A stretch of DNA of 64,000 bases from Alectoria sarmentosa (GCA_009733775.1 WOGZ01000090.1:48357-112356); one strand, 5' to 3'; shown: positions 22,978 to 35,028, counted from the stretch's first letter. A program made the numbers and translations. The notes: generated by a model not told the origin, from the sequence alone.

Positions 22978-24068
22978 ATGCCGTTCCCTCAGACCCTGGA
23001 AGCAAAGCCCAAGTGCATCTTCTTTACCGATTTTGACGGTGCAGTTCGATCCATCGCGTGGAATCAATTTAGCAGTCGCTGACCAGCGAGCAGGCACCAT
23101 CACCCTTCACGATAGCAATGACTGGCTGGTAGATGCCGCTCCAGTCTCCTTGCAGCCCATTCCGCTCATGTTACCTTCAGACGGACAATCTCGGCTTTGG
23201 TGGGGACCTACGTCGGCAGGGCAATAAGGACGTCCTGGAAGGCAAAGAGACCTTTCGGTATGGCAGCGCGACCTTGAAAAAGGAAGAAAAGATTTCGTGG
23301 TCTGATTCGGCAGTATAGGGATTCCTTCCGAGCCATGCTGGACAGCGTCCAAACGCCCTTCCCGGACTGCATCCGGGCGCTGTGCGACCACATCAAACTC
23401 GACCCGTGCTTCAACGACTTCTACAAATGGTCGAGGGAGAATGGCGTCCCGGTCATTGTGCTCTCCTCGGGCATGACGCCCATCATCCGCGCGCTCCTGG
23501 TCCATCTGGTCGGTCCGGAAGGCGAGGACATTGAAATCGTGAGCAATGAGGTCGTGGACCGGCCCCCGAAGAAGATGGAAGAGGAAGGCGGCTGGCAAAT
23601 TAGGTTTCATGATGAAAGTGGCTTCGGGCACGACAAATCTCTGACCATCCGGCCTTATGCCAAGTATTTCGAGCAACATCCCAACGAGCCACGACCGACC
23701 ATGTTCTATGCCGGTGACGGAGTATCCGATCTCTCGGCGGCGAGGGAGACCGATTTGCTCTTTGCCAAAAAGGGCCACGGTGAGCTGACGTCTCAACCAA
23801 TGACTCCTTGCGAACTTTGACTGAATTACCCCCCCATTCAGACCTCATCACATACTGCGAGCGCGAAGGCGTACCATTCACAGTCTTCGAAGACTGGCAC
23901 TCAATCCTCGCAACCACCAAGGCAATATTGTAAGTTTCCCACCCGGTCCGTGACCCCCAGAAAACAAGAGAATGCTCACCACCGCCCAAACCTCACAGCG
24001 AAGGAAAAACCAGCATCCAAAAGCTGGCGGCCGAAAGCGCAGAGAAAGCGAAGCAGAAGAATATTTAA
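22978..24068 (+). CDS. HAD-superfamily phosphatase, phosphoserine-phosphatase-like (Pyp1/YNL010W type)
   Basis: Six exons join well: 22978–23038, 23094–23128, 23181–23257, 23319–23779, 23842–23929 and 23999–24068. They rebuild HAD motif I (FTDFDGTIT, split by the first intron), the cap (TDNLGFGG, RQGNKDVL, RDSFRAMLDSV), motif II (VIVLSSGM) and motif IV (GDGVSDLSAA), ending in a Lys/Ala-rich helix (LAAESAEKAKQKNI). The nucleophile is the first Asp of DFDGT. Yeast Pyp1 of this family removes phosphate from polyol phosphates formed as by-products, so metabolite repair in the cytosol is the best guess. The ATG at 22978 is the only one in frame before motif I. Introns are 50–69 bp with clear branch sites such as GCTGAC. 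Confidence 0.9.
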
Positions 24069-24882
24069 ATCCGCGGTAAATGGGCCCTTTCTTTCTTTCC
24101 GTGGGACCGCAACCGCGAGTATCCGAGCTCATCAACCCTTGGACGAAACCAGCAAGCATTGCGAGACCACCATTTTTTTTTTGATTTGATTTAATCCCTT
24201 GCTCAATTAATTCACTATGTAGTAGAGTCGAGCCCAGCACGAAAGGAAAGATAGATTACAACCATATAGACGTAAGAAGACAAAAAAAAAACTTGGATGA
24301 ATTTGCCCAGAACCAGACGAATGCCCTGCACATACCAGCCAGCAAACTTACCCCCCGCGCTCCCACCCGGAAGCTGCTCCTTACTTAGACTGACTGCACG
24401 CCCTTTGAAGAGACGAAGCTCCCGCGAGGTAAGCGCCCTCCTCACACAACATAACACAACACAACACAGTCAGAGCTTAGAAGAATAGCCTCGACGTGAT
24501 TGTTGCGCCGCCGCTCCCCCCCTCCTAAAAGCCCGTCTCGTACACATCTCACTCTACAATCCATTTGGAAAAAAAGTATACAGTAGCTAATCCCATCCAT
24601 GAACTTTCTAGCTCTGTGTACATGAGTCCCGATTCCCGCCCAAACCTGCGCCCAATGAGACTCGTTTCAAGTACATGATAGCGGACAGTGGTGCCTCCTC
24701 GTCAGACAATCAATCAATCCACTGCTCATCCGAAAGAGACTGCTCGAGACACACGGTATATATATGTTCACATATTGTCGCCCGCGCAGCCATCCATCAT
24801 ATTCACAAACACCGGCCCGACTCCTACCCAACAACAGCAACCGCAATCATCGCACCGGCTCCGCTCCCATGATAGTCGGCGA
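24069..24882. other. Spacer between convergent genes
   Basis: Contains the 3' ends of the HAD phosphatase and the GPI-type gene. Short A-runs (24282–24291), an ACAACATAACACAACACAAC tract near 24449 and small frames with no motif. No gene supported. Confidence 0.45.
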
Positions 24883-26376
24883 TCACATCGCCGTGAAGAC
24901 CGCCATAGTAATTATTACGACAAAGAGTTCGAAAAGCGGGACAGGGGCACTGGTCGCGGATGAAGTGTCGGATGGTTTGCTCTGGGCTGCAGCGACCAAC
25001 GTCTTCTCGGCCCTGCTGAAGGCGTAGCACGCAGTCGGGAGGCTCGTGGAGTAACCCTCGTAGAAGGGCTGGGTGTCTGCCGGTTTCACCAGGACGAGGT
25101 TCAATGCCTCTTGGAATACTTCCAGAGCGTCTACCCCAATCGACGGGACGACCAGAGTGAGATCATCGTAGACTTGATCCGTAGGGAGTGATGCCGGGGC
25201 GGGGTCGCACGAGACGTCGACGTTGTGAACTTGCATGATTGTCGCATTGAGTGTGGGGATGTCGAGGGTCACGCCAACTTGTACGCTGACAGGGAGCCCA
25301 CCTATGGAGGCAACGAAAACGACAGAGGGACGGAAGGAGAGCTCAATGCTGATATCCAAATCTTTTGTTGCAGATGTGAAAGCGGTTGGAGTAAGTGTCG
25401 ATTTATTGCTAACACAATCAGATTGATTGAAGATGTTTAGTCGAGAACGAGATGCTTACAATCCAACAGATATCGAGTCGTTGAGAGATTCCAAAGGAAG
25501 AAGCAGCTCAGAGCCAGCCGGAACCTATTTCAAAGGAATATTAGTCTTGGTCTTTGAAGCTTGTATGACCCACTTGCCTGGAAATCGAAGCCGTAGCTAA
25601 AGCTGACATTATTTGTGCTATTGATCCACCCATAAAGTTCCGGATTAAGAGAAGCCGTGATGGTTAGATCACCAATCTGTTGAATAAGCAAAGAACAGTT
25701 CAGGGTAAAACACGAGCACATACGCTTTTCGACAAAGTCTTCGAAGGCAACGGCACGATGAATTCGTTCGTTTGATTGGCCGTAGTCAAGTTGGACGCAG
25801 TCAGGTTGACGCTGAACTCGAAATGTGCGCTTAATTCGTCAAACGTTGCACCCACCCAGAGGCCAGAGAAGTCGAAGTCAGGGTGCATTTCAAGGACGTC
25901 GGCGGGGGTCGGGATTTGGCTGCCAGGGAATGGGTCATCAGGGATCTTGCCACCGCCGGAGAGACTGAAGTTGCCAAAGACGTCGCAGTTGGCACAGTCG
26001 ATACTGAGATCTTGAGGTCTATAAAATACCGTAAGTGTCTTATCATGAGACAAGAGGAAGGCCCTCACGCCGTTATACTCCCATCGTGTATGACTGGAGG
26101 GAATATTCTCCCATTAATAATAATGTCTAGAGGCTCATTGATCTCGTCCGGTGTGGGGGGTGAGGTGGCAGAGGGGAGCAATTGAGCAAAATAAGACGAG
26201 ATCTCTCCTGCGATTGCTCCGCCCAAAGATGTGACAGCATCAAAATGGCCTGGGGAAGTCGTCGTTGCCGATGTCGTTGTTGCTGAAGGAGATGCGGCAG
26301 CTGTTTGGCCTGACTGTCCTACTGCACAAGCCGTAAGCACTGCAAAGAGTGCAAGAGTGACAGACTTGAGGTACAT
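24883..26376 (-). CDS. Secreted, GPI-anchored-type protein with a DUF7223-like domain
   Basis: Five exons (26376–26069, 26018–25724, 25676–25578, 25524–25460, 25408–24883) give a protein with signal peptide MYLKSVTLALFAVLTACAVG. A Ser/Thr-rich linker follows, then a beta-rich domain with DLSIDCANCDVFG, FSLSGGGKI, HFEFSVNLTA, IGDLTITASLNPELYG and VPAGSELLLPL. This pattern is known from fungal extracellular proteins of unknown function. The end (SDTSSATSAPVP, then FELFVVIITMAVFTAM) fits a GPI-anchor signal. N-glycosylation sequons are frequent (NLTASNLTTANQTN). The intron after exon 3 starts with GC (CAG then GCAAGT), a GC–AG intron. The domain assignment is from remembered pattern only. Confidence 0.72.
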
Positions 26377-27438
26377 AATCAAGAAGGTAATGCACCGCAA
26401 TTTCGATCGTGAGCAGGTGCTTAGGTCCAAGAACAAAGAGAGGTTCTGGCGACGGAGATCGATGAAGACAGAGAGTCAAACACATTGGCTGCTCACCCTT
26501 TATGTCTTCTGACAGGGGAGGCCCCACACTTGTACTGGGAGGGCTTGGGTTAACTGTTAGCTCATATCTCATCTGAACTTCTTGAGGCAAGTTGCGTTCA
26601 GCTCCTCCTCGAGGTGTGGGGTGAGGTTTGGGGGAGCCCAGGAATAGTCATTTTGACCAGTAAAAGGCTCTGTTTTTCTCATATCTATCAAAGATCCTAG
26701 GACTTTCAGAGTGGCTACCATTGACGTGGTAAACGGAGCCTCTCGGCAAAAATGCCGACCCAATAACGGGTGAGAACGAGCAGGCTTCTCTTACGCGCTG
26801 CACGCTGTTCTGCAGCTGGTCTAGAGCTTTTCAGAGAGGCCCGAAGCGGTATTGATTGGAGAAGGTTTATGCAAAGCAGGTTTAGACGGGCAGGATCTAA
26901 TGCAAGGCTAGAGAGAATGTGATTCTTGGAGAGGGAGTCCTTAAATGGGCCGCTATGGAACTTCGCTTGACCTAGGCGCCGTAGAGTAACGAGAGACAAT
27001 ATCAACTGCGGCTGTAAGACTCGAGAGGGTGATTACAGAAAGGTATAGCTGTCAAGAGTCCTTGAGTTCCGACTGCGAGAATCGGTGTTCTTAGCCGGGC
27101 AGTCCGTCTATGATAGGAAGGCGCGGAAGCTAGAACGCGGTTTGTAGCACTGGCATATTTTCGATTATGGGAACGATGTTGCTGATCTAGGTATACCAAA
27201 AGCTGCCGTCAGCACACAGCACATACGCAAGGCGTCATAAGTAACATGTAGATCATCAATATATATCGATAGCGTAAGTCCGTGTAGTTAGAGTATTGGA
27301 GGCACGAAACCTCTTCCAACGGCCTCGAGCACGAGAACGGGTATGCCGGAATGCAAGTGAATCGTCATTGGTGAGGAGAGAAAAAAGGTCAACTGCTCTT
27401 GGACGAGTGTGATAGTTGTCGAAGTTTGGGTGGCTTAC

Positions 27439-27572
27439 ATTCGAGGTATGATGCGGGCCACGACCCGGTCCGAGGTACTCTTTGGGAAGACTACTCTCCG
27501 ACCTCGGGCGAGATAGTCCGCAAGTGAATACGTTGTTGTCAAAAACATCCAGGGGTGCGAGGCATAGTCCAT
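27439..27572 (-). CDS. Possible exon of an unrecognised gene
   Basis: From an ATG at 27572 the frame reads MDYASHPWMFLTTTYSLADY, then LARGRRVVFPKSTSDRVVAR, and reaches a good donor (GTAAGC) after IIPR. Codon use and composition look coding, but I could not place a following exon with confidence; downstream candidate frames (IPVLVLEAVGRGF) run into stops. The alternative frame on the same strand (27642–27256) has no better support. It may be a fragment of a decayed gene extending left to about 26.7 kb. Confidence 0.22.
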
Positions 27573-28669
27573 GGATGCATGTCAAAGATGCTGCGTTGTT
27601 AAGGCAGGCTTGCAGGAGTTGAAGGTGAAACATGCTGCCCAAAGGAATAGCTGAGGGTGTGAGGCATTTGTTTCGGTCTTGATCATTCTTTTATTTTGAT
27701 GTTGATGGCAGTCTTGAAGTCACAGACTCTTTCTTTTCTTCCTTTCTGAAAAAAAAAAGAAAAGAAAAAAAGAAAGACGGGGACCGTGCGAGACAGCGTT
27801 CGATTCAAGGCAGATCAGCTTTGGAAGCAGTAAATTAGAGCAGCTTAGAGGTCATGTATGTTTTAAAGCACAGCGGCCCGTCTGCATAAATAGTGAGAAG
27901 GGTGAGATAGTGTTAGATTATAGTAGTGCTAACAGATAGTGTATTCGGTAATGGGTGGTAAATCGACGATCTGTTCATTACTTTAAACGTAGATTAGATA
28001 AGAGATCCACACAAATCTCCCAATCCCATCCCACGCTTTTGCTCGGATTGTCCGGAGACCAACCAACCAAACACCCGAGAACTCACCCAAAGGAGCAAGT
28101 GGAATAGCGACATGCACTACCTATGCAGTCGCAGAATTAATTCCACTGACGCGCCTACCATTGGACAAGCGACCGGAGCTAAGGTGATCATCTACTCTAC
28201 CTGTAGAAACAATGGGGATTCTCTTGAATAATCATCTTGTTCGTCAACAATCTGTCCGAGGGGAAAGGAAGATATGGCTGGAATCTGAAATTCTACCGTG
28301 GAGTAATAAAATATTAGAATAGCTAGCTAGAGAATTGATATGAACAATCTATCACTATCGACGTACGAATGGCTCTCCTGGTATGTACCTGGCAGACGGG
28401 GAAGCGGGCCCGTAAGAACTAGTAGAATAGTAGAATACCGAGAGGAATCGATTGCACTAGGTACAGTACTCTCAACAGCTGCGGAGCTAAAGGGCTGCGG
28501 GAACAATAATTTGGAACTGCCCGCTATCTTCGAGGCGTTGGGAAGATGGATGATCCGCTGTCAGTCGTCTTGGCACCCGCTACTCTCTAGTGTCATCAAA
28601 TTGCACTAACCGAACCAACCTCGAAGTTCTCCACTGTACGCAACCAGCTCCGTTCTGCCACCTCCAACC
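27573..28669. other. Intergenic with purine tract, upstream of the mitochondrial ribosomal gene
   Basis: Holds an A/G tract (27748–27777) and no supported gene. A C-rich leader at about 28610–28669 precedes the uS12m start. Confidence 0.45.
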
Positions 28670-29362
28670 ATGCCACCCCTCCTATGCCCCCCCTTCCGCC
28701 TCCCCTCCTTCCTTCGGCCCACTCTACCGTCAATCCTCATCAAAGTCAGCACCGTCACCCACCGCACCCTCTCAACCACCACCCCCCTCTCCGCAACCCT
28801 GATGCAAGTGCTCAAAAAACCCCGCCAGCCCCAACGCGCTCGTCACCCTGTCTCCCCGGCTCTGGTGAACAGACCGCATATGAAGGGCGTGTGCTTGAGG
28901 GTGGTCAACAATTTCAAGCCCAAGAAGCCCAACTCGGCGGAGAGGAAGGTGGCGAGGGTCAGGCTGAGCAGTGGAAGGGCGGTCACTTGTTATATTCCGG
29001 GGGAAGGTGTGTCAATCTTTCTCTTTCGCGGGCTAGTGCCAGGGAAGTTGAAGACGGGATGGATTAGAGACTTTGGAGTTGCCGAGGCCTCCAAGGGTGA
29101 TTTCTTGGCTGATCGAGTCATGATACAGGGCACAACGTGCAGCAACACAGTGTCGTGCTGGTGAGAGGAGGAAGGAGTCAGGATTGTCCCGGTGTGAGGT
29201 ATCATCTTGTCAGAGGGGCAATGGATTTGGTCAGTCCCATACGGAAAGACTCATATGTACTAAAATTTATCGCGCTAATGGCTTGCACAGGGTGGCGTGG
29301 GGAATCGCATTACCGCACGGTCAAAGTACGGGACCAAGAAACCGAAAAAGGCAGCGTCTTGA
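28670..29362 (+). CDS. MRPS12: Mitochondrial small ribosomal subunit protein uS12m
   Basis: A component of the decoding centre of the mitochondrial ribosome. Three exons (28670–29006, 29129–29229, 29291–29362) give 169 residues: a 45-residue basic, Ser/Thr-rich presequence (RTLSTTTPLSATLMQ) for mitochondrial import, then the universal S12 core. The core shows KGVCLRVVNNFKPKKPNSAERK, quoted in part as KPKKPNSAERK, then ARVRLSSGR, TCYIPGEGHNVQQHS, VRGGRSQDCPGVRYHLVRGA and a basic C-terminus KYGTKKPKKAAS. The PNSA loop and the GGR..D.PGVRY loop are the residues that contact the decoding site. Introns are 122 and 61 bp and fall between conserved blocks, giving an exact join. High certainty. Confidence 0.95.
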
Positions 29363-29509
29363 GAATTGTGACCAGAGATCTGTCTGTAAAATACTTCATC
29401 TAGAGCAGACCATAGTTGGCTCTTCCAGAAACAAAGCCTGAAATGCATGCGACGCTCCAATTTGTGGCCAATGGTATCTCCTGAGCATCAAAATGTTCGT
29501 ACACTGCAA

Positions 29510-31476
29510 TCAACCATCTCCGCCCAGCTCCTCGAGCTCCCGCTCTTTTGCTCTCAGCTCTAACCTCAGCTGCTCCACATCCATCCTCAGCTTTGCTTTC
29601 TTCTCTCTGACTTCCCAACCACCGGGATCGCTGCTTGTGCTTTGTCTGGGCCCGTTCTTGGGAGGCGGTAGTTGATATCGTTGGGGTTGGGATTCTGGAT
29701 GTGAATGTCGATGCAGCGGTTGCTGCTGCTGCTGGTGCTGGCCTATACCGGATAGATTGGGATCGATCGGCATATCTTCAACTGCGGATTGGGGATGGTT
29801 CAAAATGGATGAGATGGAGCTTAAACGTTTTGCGCTTCCACTTTCTGGCGTGGATGGTGATGGGTTGTCTTGGTCCGTATTGGAATGGCTTCGCTTCCGA
29901 GACGTAGAGCCCGGAAGTGGGCTCAGTCTAGGATATGATCCAGGGTCAGAAGGACGGTGCATAGATGGATCATGCATGCTGGATAGAGAGGGAAGGTTAT
30001 GTTGGGGATGGCTCGATGGTCGCCGTCGTTGATCTTGTCGTTGGTTTAATTGATAGCCTGTAAAATCCACTCCTATAGGAGGTGGGTCGTATTGATGCTG
30101 ATGTTCTAACTGACGCTCGTGCTGGCGAAGAGTGAGGTTCGCAGGATTGTTTGGGTCCATGCTGGACTCAATACGCTGTCTGTTTCTGACTTCGGGACTG
30201 TCGAGATGGCCTGGAGTTGGCCGAAGGTCAAGGTTGAGAGGGCCGGCATCTATGGTTGAAAAGGTTCGTTGCTTACCCCGAACTTCGTGACTTTCATGAT
30301 GTTGTGGAGTAGGCGTCGGTGAGACGGGAAAAGTTGAGAGTTGAGAAGCATTTGGATCTTGCTCGTTCGTAGCAGGCACTACCCTCTTCCTCCGCTTGAT
30401 AACGGATTTCTTCATAGCAACTGGTCGATGTACGCCGTGGAGTTTATGATAGAGCCCTGAAAAGAATTAGGCACGCTGGCATCAGGATCAAATGCTCTTC
30501 TTACCGCAGGCGTTACATATCGTTCGGCCGCTTTCATCTCTCCGCCAGAGAGGCGTGATAGTTGTGCCGCAATTCTGGCAAGAAAGTACCAGACTTGTAG
30601 TGCTTTGGTTGGTTGTAGAGGTATCTTGTGCCATTAAGGGTCGTGGACTGATATCCTCTTGGGATGTATTAGCAGCGTACGATTCGTCGCCTTGCTGATG
30701 ATCGATGGGGGTAGCGGCGCCTGGCACAGGACTATAAGTAACCTGCGTTGTCTTTGACACTCGGTTGTTGAACGCTGGACAACCGTTACAGCCATCTGCG
30801 CCTCCAGTACCGTTGCAGTGCCCTCCCCCAGGACACGAACCTTTGGGTATCTGACCCGCTGCTACGTATGTAGACCGATGATGTGGCCCCGCGTCGTTTG
30901 CCAAAGGGGAGACACTTCTCTGAGGCTCTTGGTGATCCATCTCCGACCCGTGTGCCGAGGCCGGATTTGAAGAAGGCCTCTTCATATTTGTTGGTCGAGA
31001 TATGTTTCGTGCCTTTGAGTATAATCCGCAAGCGTTGCAGATAGTCGAACCATTTGGCGATCGACGCCAAAGAGGTGTGCGTGTAGTGGCGCAATTACTG
31101 GAAATAGATTGTCAGTCTCCTACCGCAGACAACCATGTTACACTCCGAGTGCGTACCTGCAGACTTGACCCAGAGGAAGTTGATTATTGATAGGGGCATA
31201 TTGTGCGTCTGCATGACGTTCCTGTAGGTGAGAATCTCCGTTCTGGTTCCCATTCTCCAAGGTTTCATCTTCTAGTCCTCGATCCCCACTTGATCCCGCG
31301 AAATGTGTTATGGATGCTTCTGATTCCAAAGCGGAGCCAGACATGCTGTCTCCATTGTTCTCCCGGCCCCTCCTCGAATGCTGTAGAAGCTGCTCGGCCG
31401 CTTCGAAATCAACATCTGACTGCCTCGGAAAATGGTGATACTGCTGCTGAAGTATCGAAGTGTCTTGCGGTCCCAT
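29510..31476 (-). CDS. sreA: GATA-type iron-responsive repressor (SreA/SRE/Urbs1/Fep1 family)
   Basis: A nuclear repressor that shuts off siderophore synthesis and iron uptake when iron is plentiful. Exons 31476–31157, 31097–30505 and 30456–29510 give 619 residues. The first zinc finger CSNCATTRTPLWRR..CNACG spans the first intron. The second finger CQNCGTTITPLWRR..CNACGLYHKLHG spans the second. Between them is the family-defining Cys-rich iron-sensing segment GSCPGGGHCNGTGG, then ADGCNGCPAF, with four cysteines. The C-terminus has a Gln/His/Pro-rich region and ends in a charged coiled coil (REKKAKLRMDVEQLRLELRA), as in other family members. Two fingers plus this segment separate it from AreA-type nitrogen regulators. 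Overlapping GATA sites about 620 bp upstream may reflect autoregulation. Confidence 0.95.
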
Positions 31477-31825
31477 CTCTTTATTCTACCGCCCCAATGA
31501 GGCCTATTATTTTTCCATGGTGGTGAAGGAAAGAGTATGTCAGTGAGATGGTGACGTTCAAGCGGAGATTAATACGACATTAAGGGGAAAGGTTTCACGG
31601 CGGTGTGGATGCTGTGGTAGCAATGACGGCGGAGAATCCGGGCAGACTGCCTCGGATTTATCGAGGGGCACGCGACGCACTCGTATAGCGACTGAATTTA
31701 CAGGCTTAGCTTGGCTTGCCAGATCTTGCCGGTGACGGGAGAGAGTGAACCTTGTGTAGGATCAATACAGTCGCCCTTGGTGTATTTCCTTCCGGGATAG
31801 GATCCACCTCTTTTGTTAATCGGCA

Positions 31826-31865
31826 GATGCAGATGCAGAACCAGATGCAGATGCAGACGCAGGTA
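31826..31865. repeat. Short (AGATGC)n hexanucleotide repeat
   Basis: Six to seven imperfect copies of CAGATG / AGATGC in the spacer upstream of the GATA repressor gene, including CAGATGCAGATGCAG. Probably in the promoter or 5' leader. Confidence 0.7.
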
Positions 31866-32095
31866 CAGTTGGACGGATATGTAGATGAGTAGATGTGAAT
31901 GTTGTGTTGTTTCCGCAGACTCGAACCTGCCTGAGAATGAGATTCGGTGACCCACCCGATCGGATTCGCTTGCCTTTACCCTATTTGCGTGAGGCGAGCT
32001 TAGAGCCAGACTAAATCCCCGGACCCGGACTGGATTATTAATCCATTTGATCCATCTCTCATTGGCTGCGAGTGCTCTGGTTCAAAATCGAATCT

Positions 32096-32112
32096 AGCTG
32101 ATAAGATAAAAA
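32096..32112. promoter_or_regulatory. Overlapping GATA sites (TGATAAGATAA)
   Basis: CTGATAAGATAAAA holds two overlapping HGATAR sites in the spacer between the sreA start (31476) and the TVP15 stop (32470). GATA repressors of this family bind such sites (preferred form ATCWGATAA), so this could be an autoregulatory element. It could also be chance in AT-rich DNA. Confidence 0.3.
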
Positions 32113-32469
32113 ACCAAGGTGTTAACGTCTCAGGTAATGAAGTTCTGCTCAGGATGGCTTTTCCGCCTTCTGGAAGCTCTATGTGTATCTAGGATGATGG
32201 ACAGTACTGTGTCAAGAATACCATAGGGGGTTAGGTATTGAGTCCGGTCACAAGCGGTCATCTGTATTACATTTCCATAATTTCTGGTTGGTACAGCCAA
32301 GAAAATCACTTCGTCCCACACCAGACACATCCTGCTAATAATTTTACATTTTGGCTCTCTCTTAAAACCGTAGATACAGGCATCTTGAATAGGCAGTCCG
32401 CATATATCAAAGCGCAGTGCTCTTCCTTTCCTTCGCCGTTCCATACTACATCCCTCTTTTTTGAGAGTC

Positions 32470-33183
32470 TCATATTTGCTCGGCTCCCCACTGTCGCAAA
32501 GAATAAGTGAACTTGTCTCAGAGAAAAGGGTTCAAAGCCTTACTTCGCCACTGGCGTCTCTCATGTTCTGCGGCGGTTCAATCGATGGGATATACTCGAG
32601 TACGCCATAGCCGAGGCCTACGACTGCGATAATGGAGCCAGGCACAACACGGATGGCTGATGTTTGGAGCAGGATTGTTCCGACAAAAATGTAGACTGGC
32701 GCTCTGTATCAGACTCTGGTCTCAATGCCGGCAAGCTTGTTCCCCCACTCACATATGCCGCGACCAAGAAAGCTAAAGAGGAATGGCGCCCATCTTGAAA
32801 TATAAGGGGGGATCTGAAATTCGAGCAAGAGGGTCGCTATATAACCAATCGTCAGCATGGGGGCCTTTAGCGGCAGGCTGCATGGGGCTGACCGGCTCCG
32901 AAGATTATAACATAGCACCCAACAATAACACTCTGGCTATCGCAAAGAATTAGCCAAAGTGTCTCAGAAGGGAACAGACGAAGCCTTACAAGCCAATTGG
33001 GAAAAACTGCCCTATGCCTCCGAGGATCATCAGACCGCCAACAGCTAGATTGACTAGCCGAACTGCGAGAAGAGGGTCGACGTTAGTTCTTGATCCGTAG
33101 AAGCGATGTTGTCGCGCAAAGCGCTCGCGCGCCCAAATCGCATCTCAAAGAAGCTGGGACTTACAGATATTGGAAAGATCCAT
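32470..33183 (-). CDS. TVP15: Golgi membrane protein TVP15 / COPI-associated family
   Basis: A small four-helix membrane protein of late Golgi vesicles. Six exons were needed: 33183–33165, 33062–32990, 32936–32893, 32836–32753, 32695–32544 and 32490–32470. They give 130 residues: MDLSNIFRLVNLAVGGLMIL, then GGIGQFFPIGFQSVIVGCYV, IIFGAATLLLEFQIPPYI, FLFSFLGRGIFYIFVG, VGLGYGVLEYIPSIEPP and the terminal GEWGAEQI. The EFQ.PP followed by FLFSFLGRG is the hallmark of the COPI-associated family, and every junction restores it in phase. The first coding exon is only 19 nt and the last is 21 nt, which is why no long open frame is seen. Function in Golgi transport is from the yeast homologue. Confidence 0.88.
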
Positions 33184-33638
33184 ACTGAGGTGTTACGTGA
33201 TAGATTGAGGAGCCGTGACCCTCTGCCGTGGTATTGCGTCGATTCGATACTGCCAATGGGGAAGCTGGGAGGTAAGGAGAAGCTTTATGTAGAATGCTTG
33301 AGTGAATTGTTGAACGTCGTGGGCTTGGACAAGATTGGGCGCCTAAAGCTTTTAGGCACTTGAATAGTCAGGGATTTGCCAAGGCCTCGCTAGCTCGGCT
33401 TGGCATATGTCTACTTATCGTCACCGCATTCTTGACATTGTTAACTTCATTGCGGATCAAATCTCTGCAATCACTGTGAGGAATAAAGGATCGCCATATT
33501 TGCACATACAAGGCAGGTTCAAGCCAGCAATAATACCAATCGGGAAAATGATTTTTACTATCTCGTCGATTAGGTACAGCTACTACGATTTATGTTACAA
33601 AAAATGCGATTTCCGCCCTATAATCAATATCTGACATC

Positions 33639-34400
33639 CTACCATCCAGCTTTTTCCAGTTCGTTGAGTGTCATCAGATCACAAACCTGAAGGGGTCTTG
33701 TTTGGGCTATCACTATGATACATGTGATTATTGAAAGTCGCAGTATCATCATCCGCCCAGTTGTTGGCCTGGCCCCGATTTCTCCCGCTCCATTCTTGAT
33801 GCCAACCGTCAAGCAGCTGTTGCAGTGTTGACATCCATCCGCTGAGATATTGCTACCATAGCCACCATAGCTGTTGTACCCAGCCTCGCTGGTGCAGAAC
33901 ACCGTCTCGCTTAGGCCGGCCAGAAATGGTCCTCCGCTGTTGGTGGACAGTGCCCTGTAGGCGATCCAGCCGTTCAAGAGCATACCTTGGTCTTGGGTGT
34001 CGAAGGTTCCGTTGTCGTGGGTCTAAAAGGTCATCATTGCACCCATGTCGTCAACGTAGACGGAATATGTGTATTGCGAGATGGACTTGCCGTCATCGTC
34101 ATTGATTCACACTGGTGCTCTATTTGTTGATGTTTGCACTAAGCAATTTTTCCAATCGCCAGTAACGCCTGCCGGAATAGCCCAAGAATCCTGACAGATA
34201 TGCCAAGCATGAGATCTAGTCCCGAGTAAATGTGGGGTGAACGTGAAAAGATGCAATGTGGTAGGAGAGAGACACACGTATCGTCGCTGTAATTCGGCAT
34301 GTCATCCTCAAGAGCGGAGGCCACGGCAGCCACGGCGAGTAGGAGAGACGCGAGGGAGAAGATGTGAAAGAGCCTCCGCTGGAATTTTGCGGTATGCTGA
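33639..34400 (-). pseudogene. Degraded secreted-protein gene
   Basis: Coding-like segments follow each other on the minus strand. The first is a signal peptide (FHIFSLASLLLAVAAVASA, then LEDDMPNYSDD). After a probable intron come HICQDSWAIPAGVTGDWKNC and SQYTYSVYVDDMGAMMTF, an in-frame TAG near 34022, then THDNGTFDTQDQGMLLNGW and ETVFCTSEAGYNSYGGYGS. The last part is open in two frames (one giving DGCQHCNSC, the other LLDGWHQEWSGRNRGQANN), which suggests a frameshift around 33830. It resembles a small Cys-containing secreted fungal protein; the family is not recognised. Splicing could explain one of the two breaks but probably not both. Confidence 0.4.
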
Positions 34401-35028
34401 GTATGTGATGGGAGTATTCTAGCTTCACAGATCAATCAGAGGATCCGACGACCATGTCGCTGATTCGTTCGAATGAGGCACCGCCGGAATTTCAATGGTT
34501 AGGGTTCAGATCCTACTTTATCCCAACATCTATCTACGCATCGCTAGAGACGGGAGTTATATAAGTTGGGCCCGGAATTCCATACCGGCTATTTTTCTAT
34601 GCCAGCAACCAAAATCAAGGAAAGGTTGAACAGCAGCAAGGATCAAGACTTGGCAAGGCTCCAATGAAGAACAAATGCGTGACCCGCGTCGAACACAAAG
34701 AGATGAGTCGATCTCGTAGATATGGCCTTTTATATGTTGGTGTACGAGCATAGCTCCAACAACGATCGCGAAAATAATTAATGGTAGAAGGCTGTTGGTG
34801 GAGCTAATTCAGACTCCGGGTCTGCAAAAGACTGGTACAGATTGATAATTAGATATTAAGCCATAGGCTTGCGAATATTATGCCTCGAGATTTCGGTGGC
34901 TCCGAAAGGCAGATGATAATTGGTCAAATCTCGTGAATATATTGACTGCTCAGAAATCATGGAAGAGAGATGGTTCGCTCGTCACGAGGCCGTAATGACT
35001 AATCCTGTATTAAAAAGGATTGGGACAT

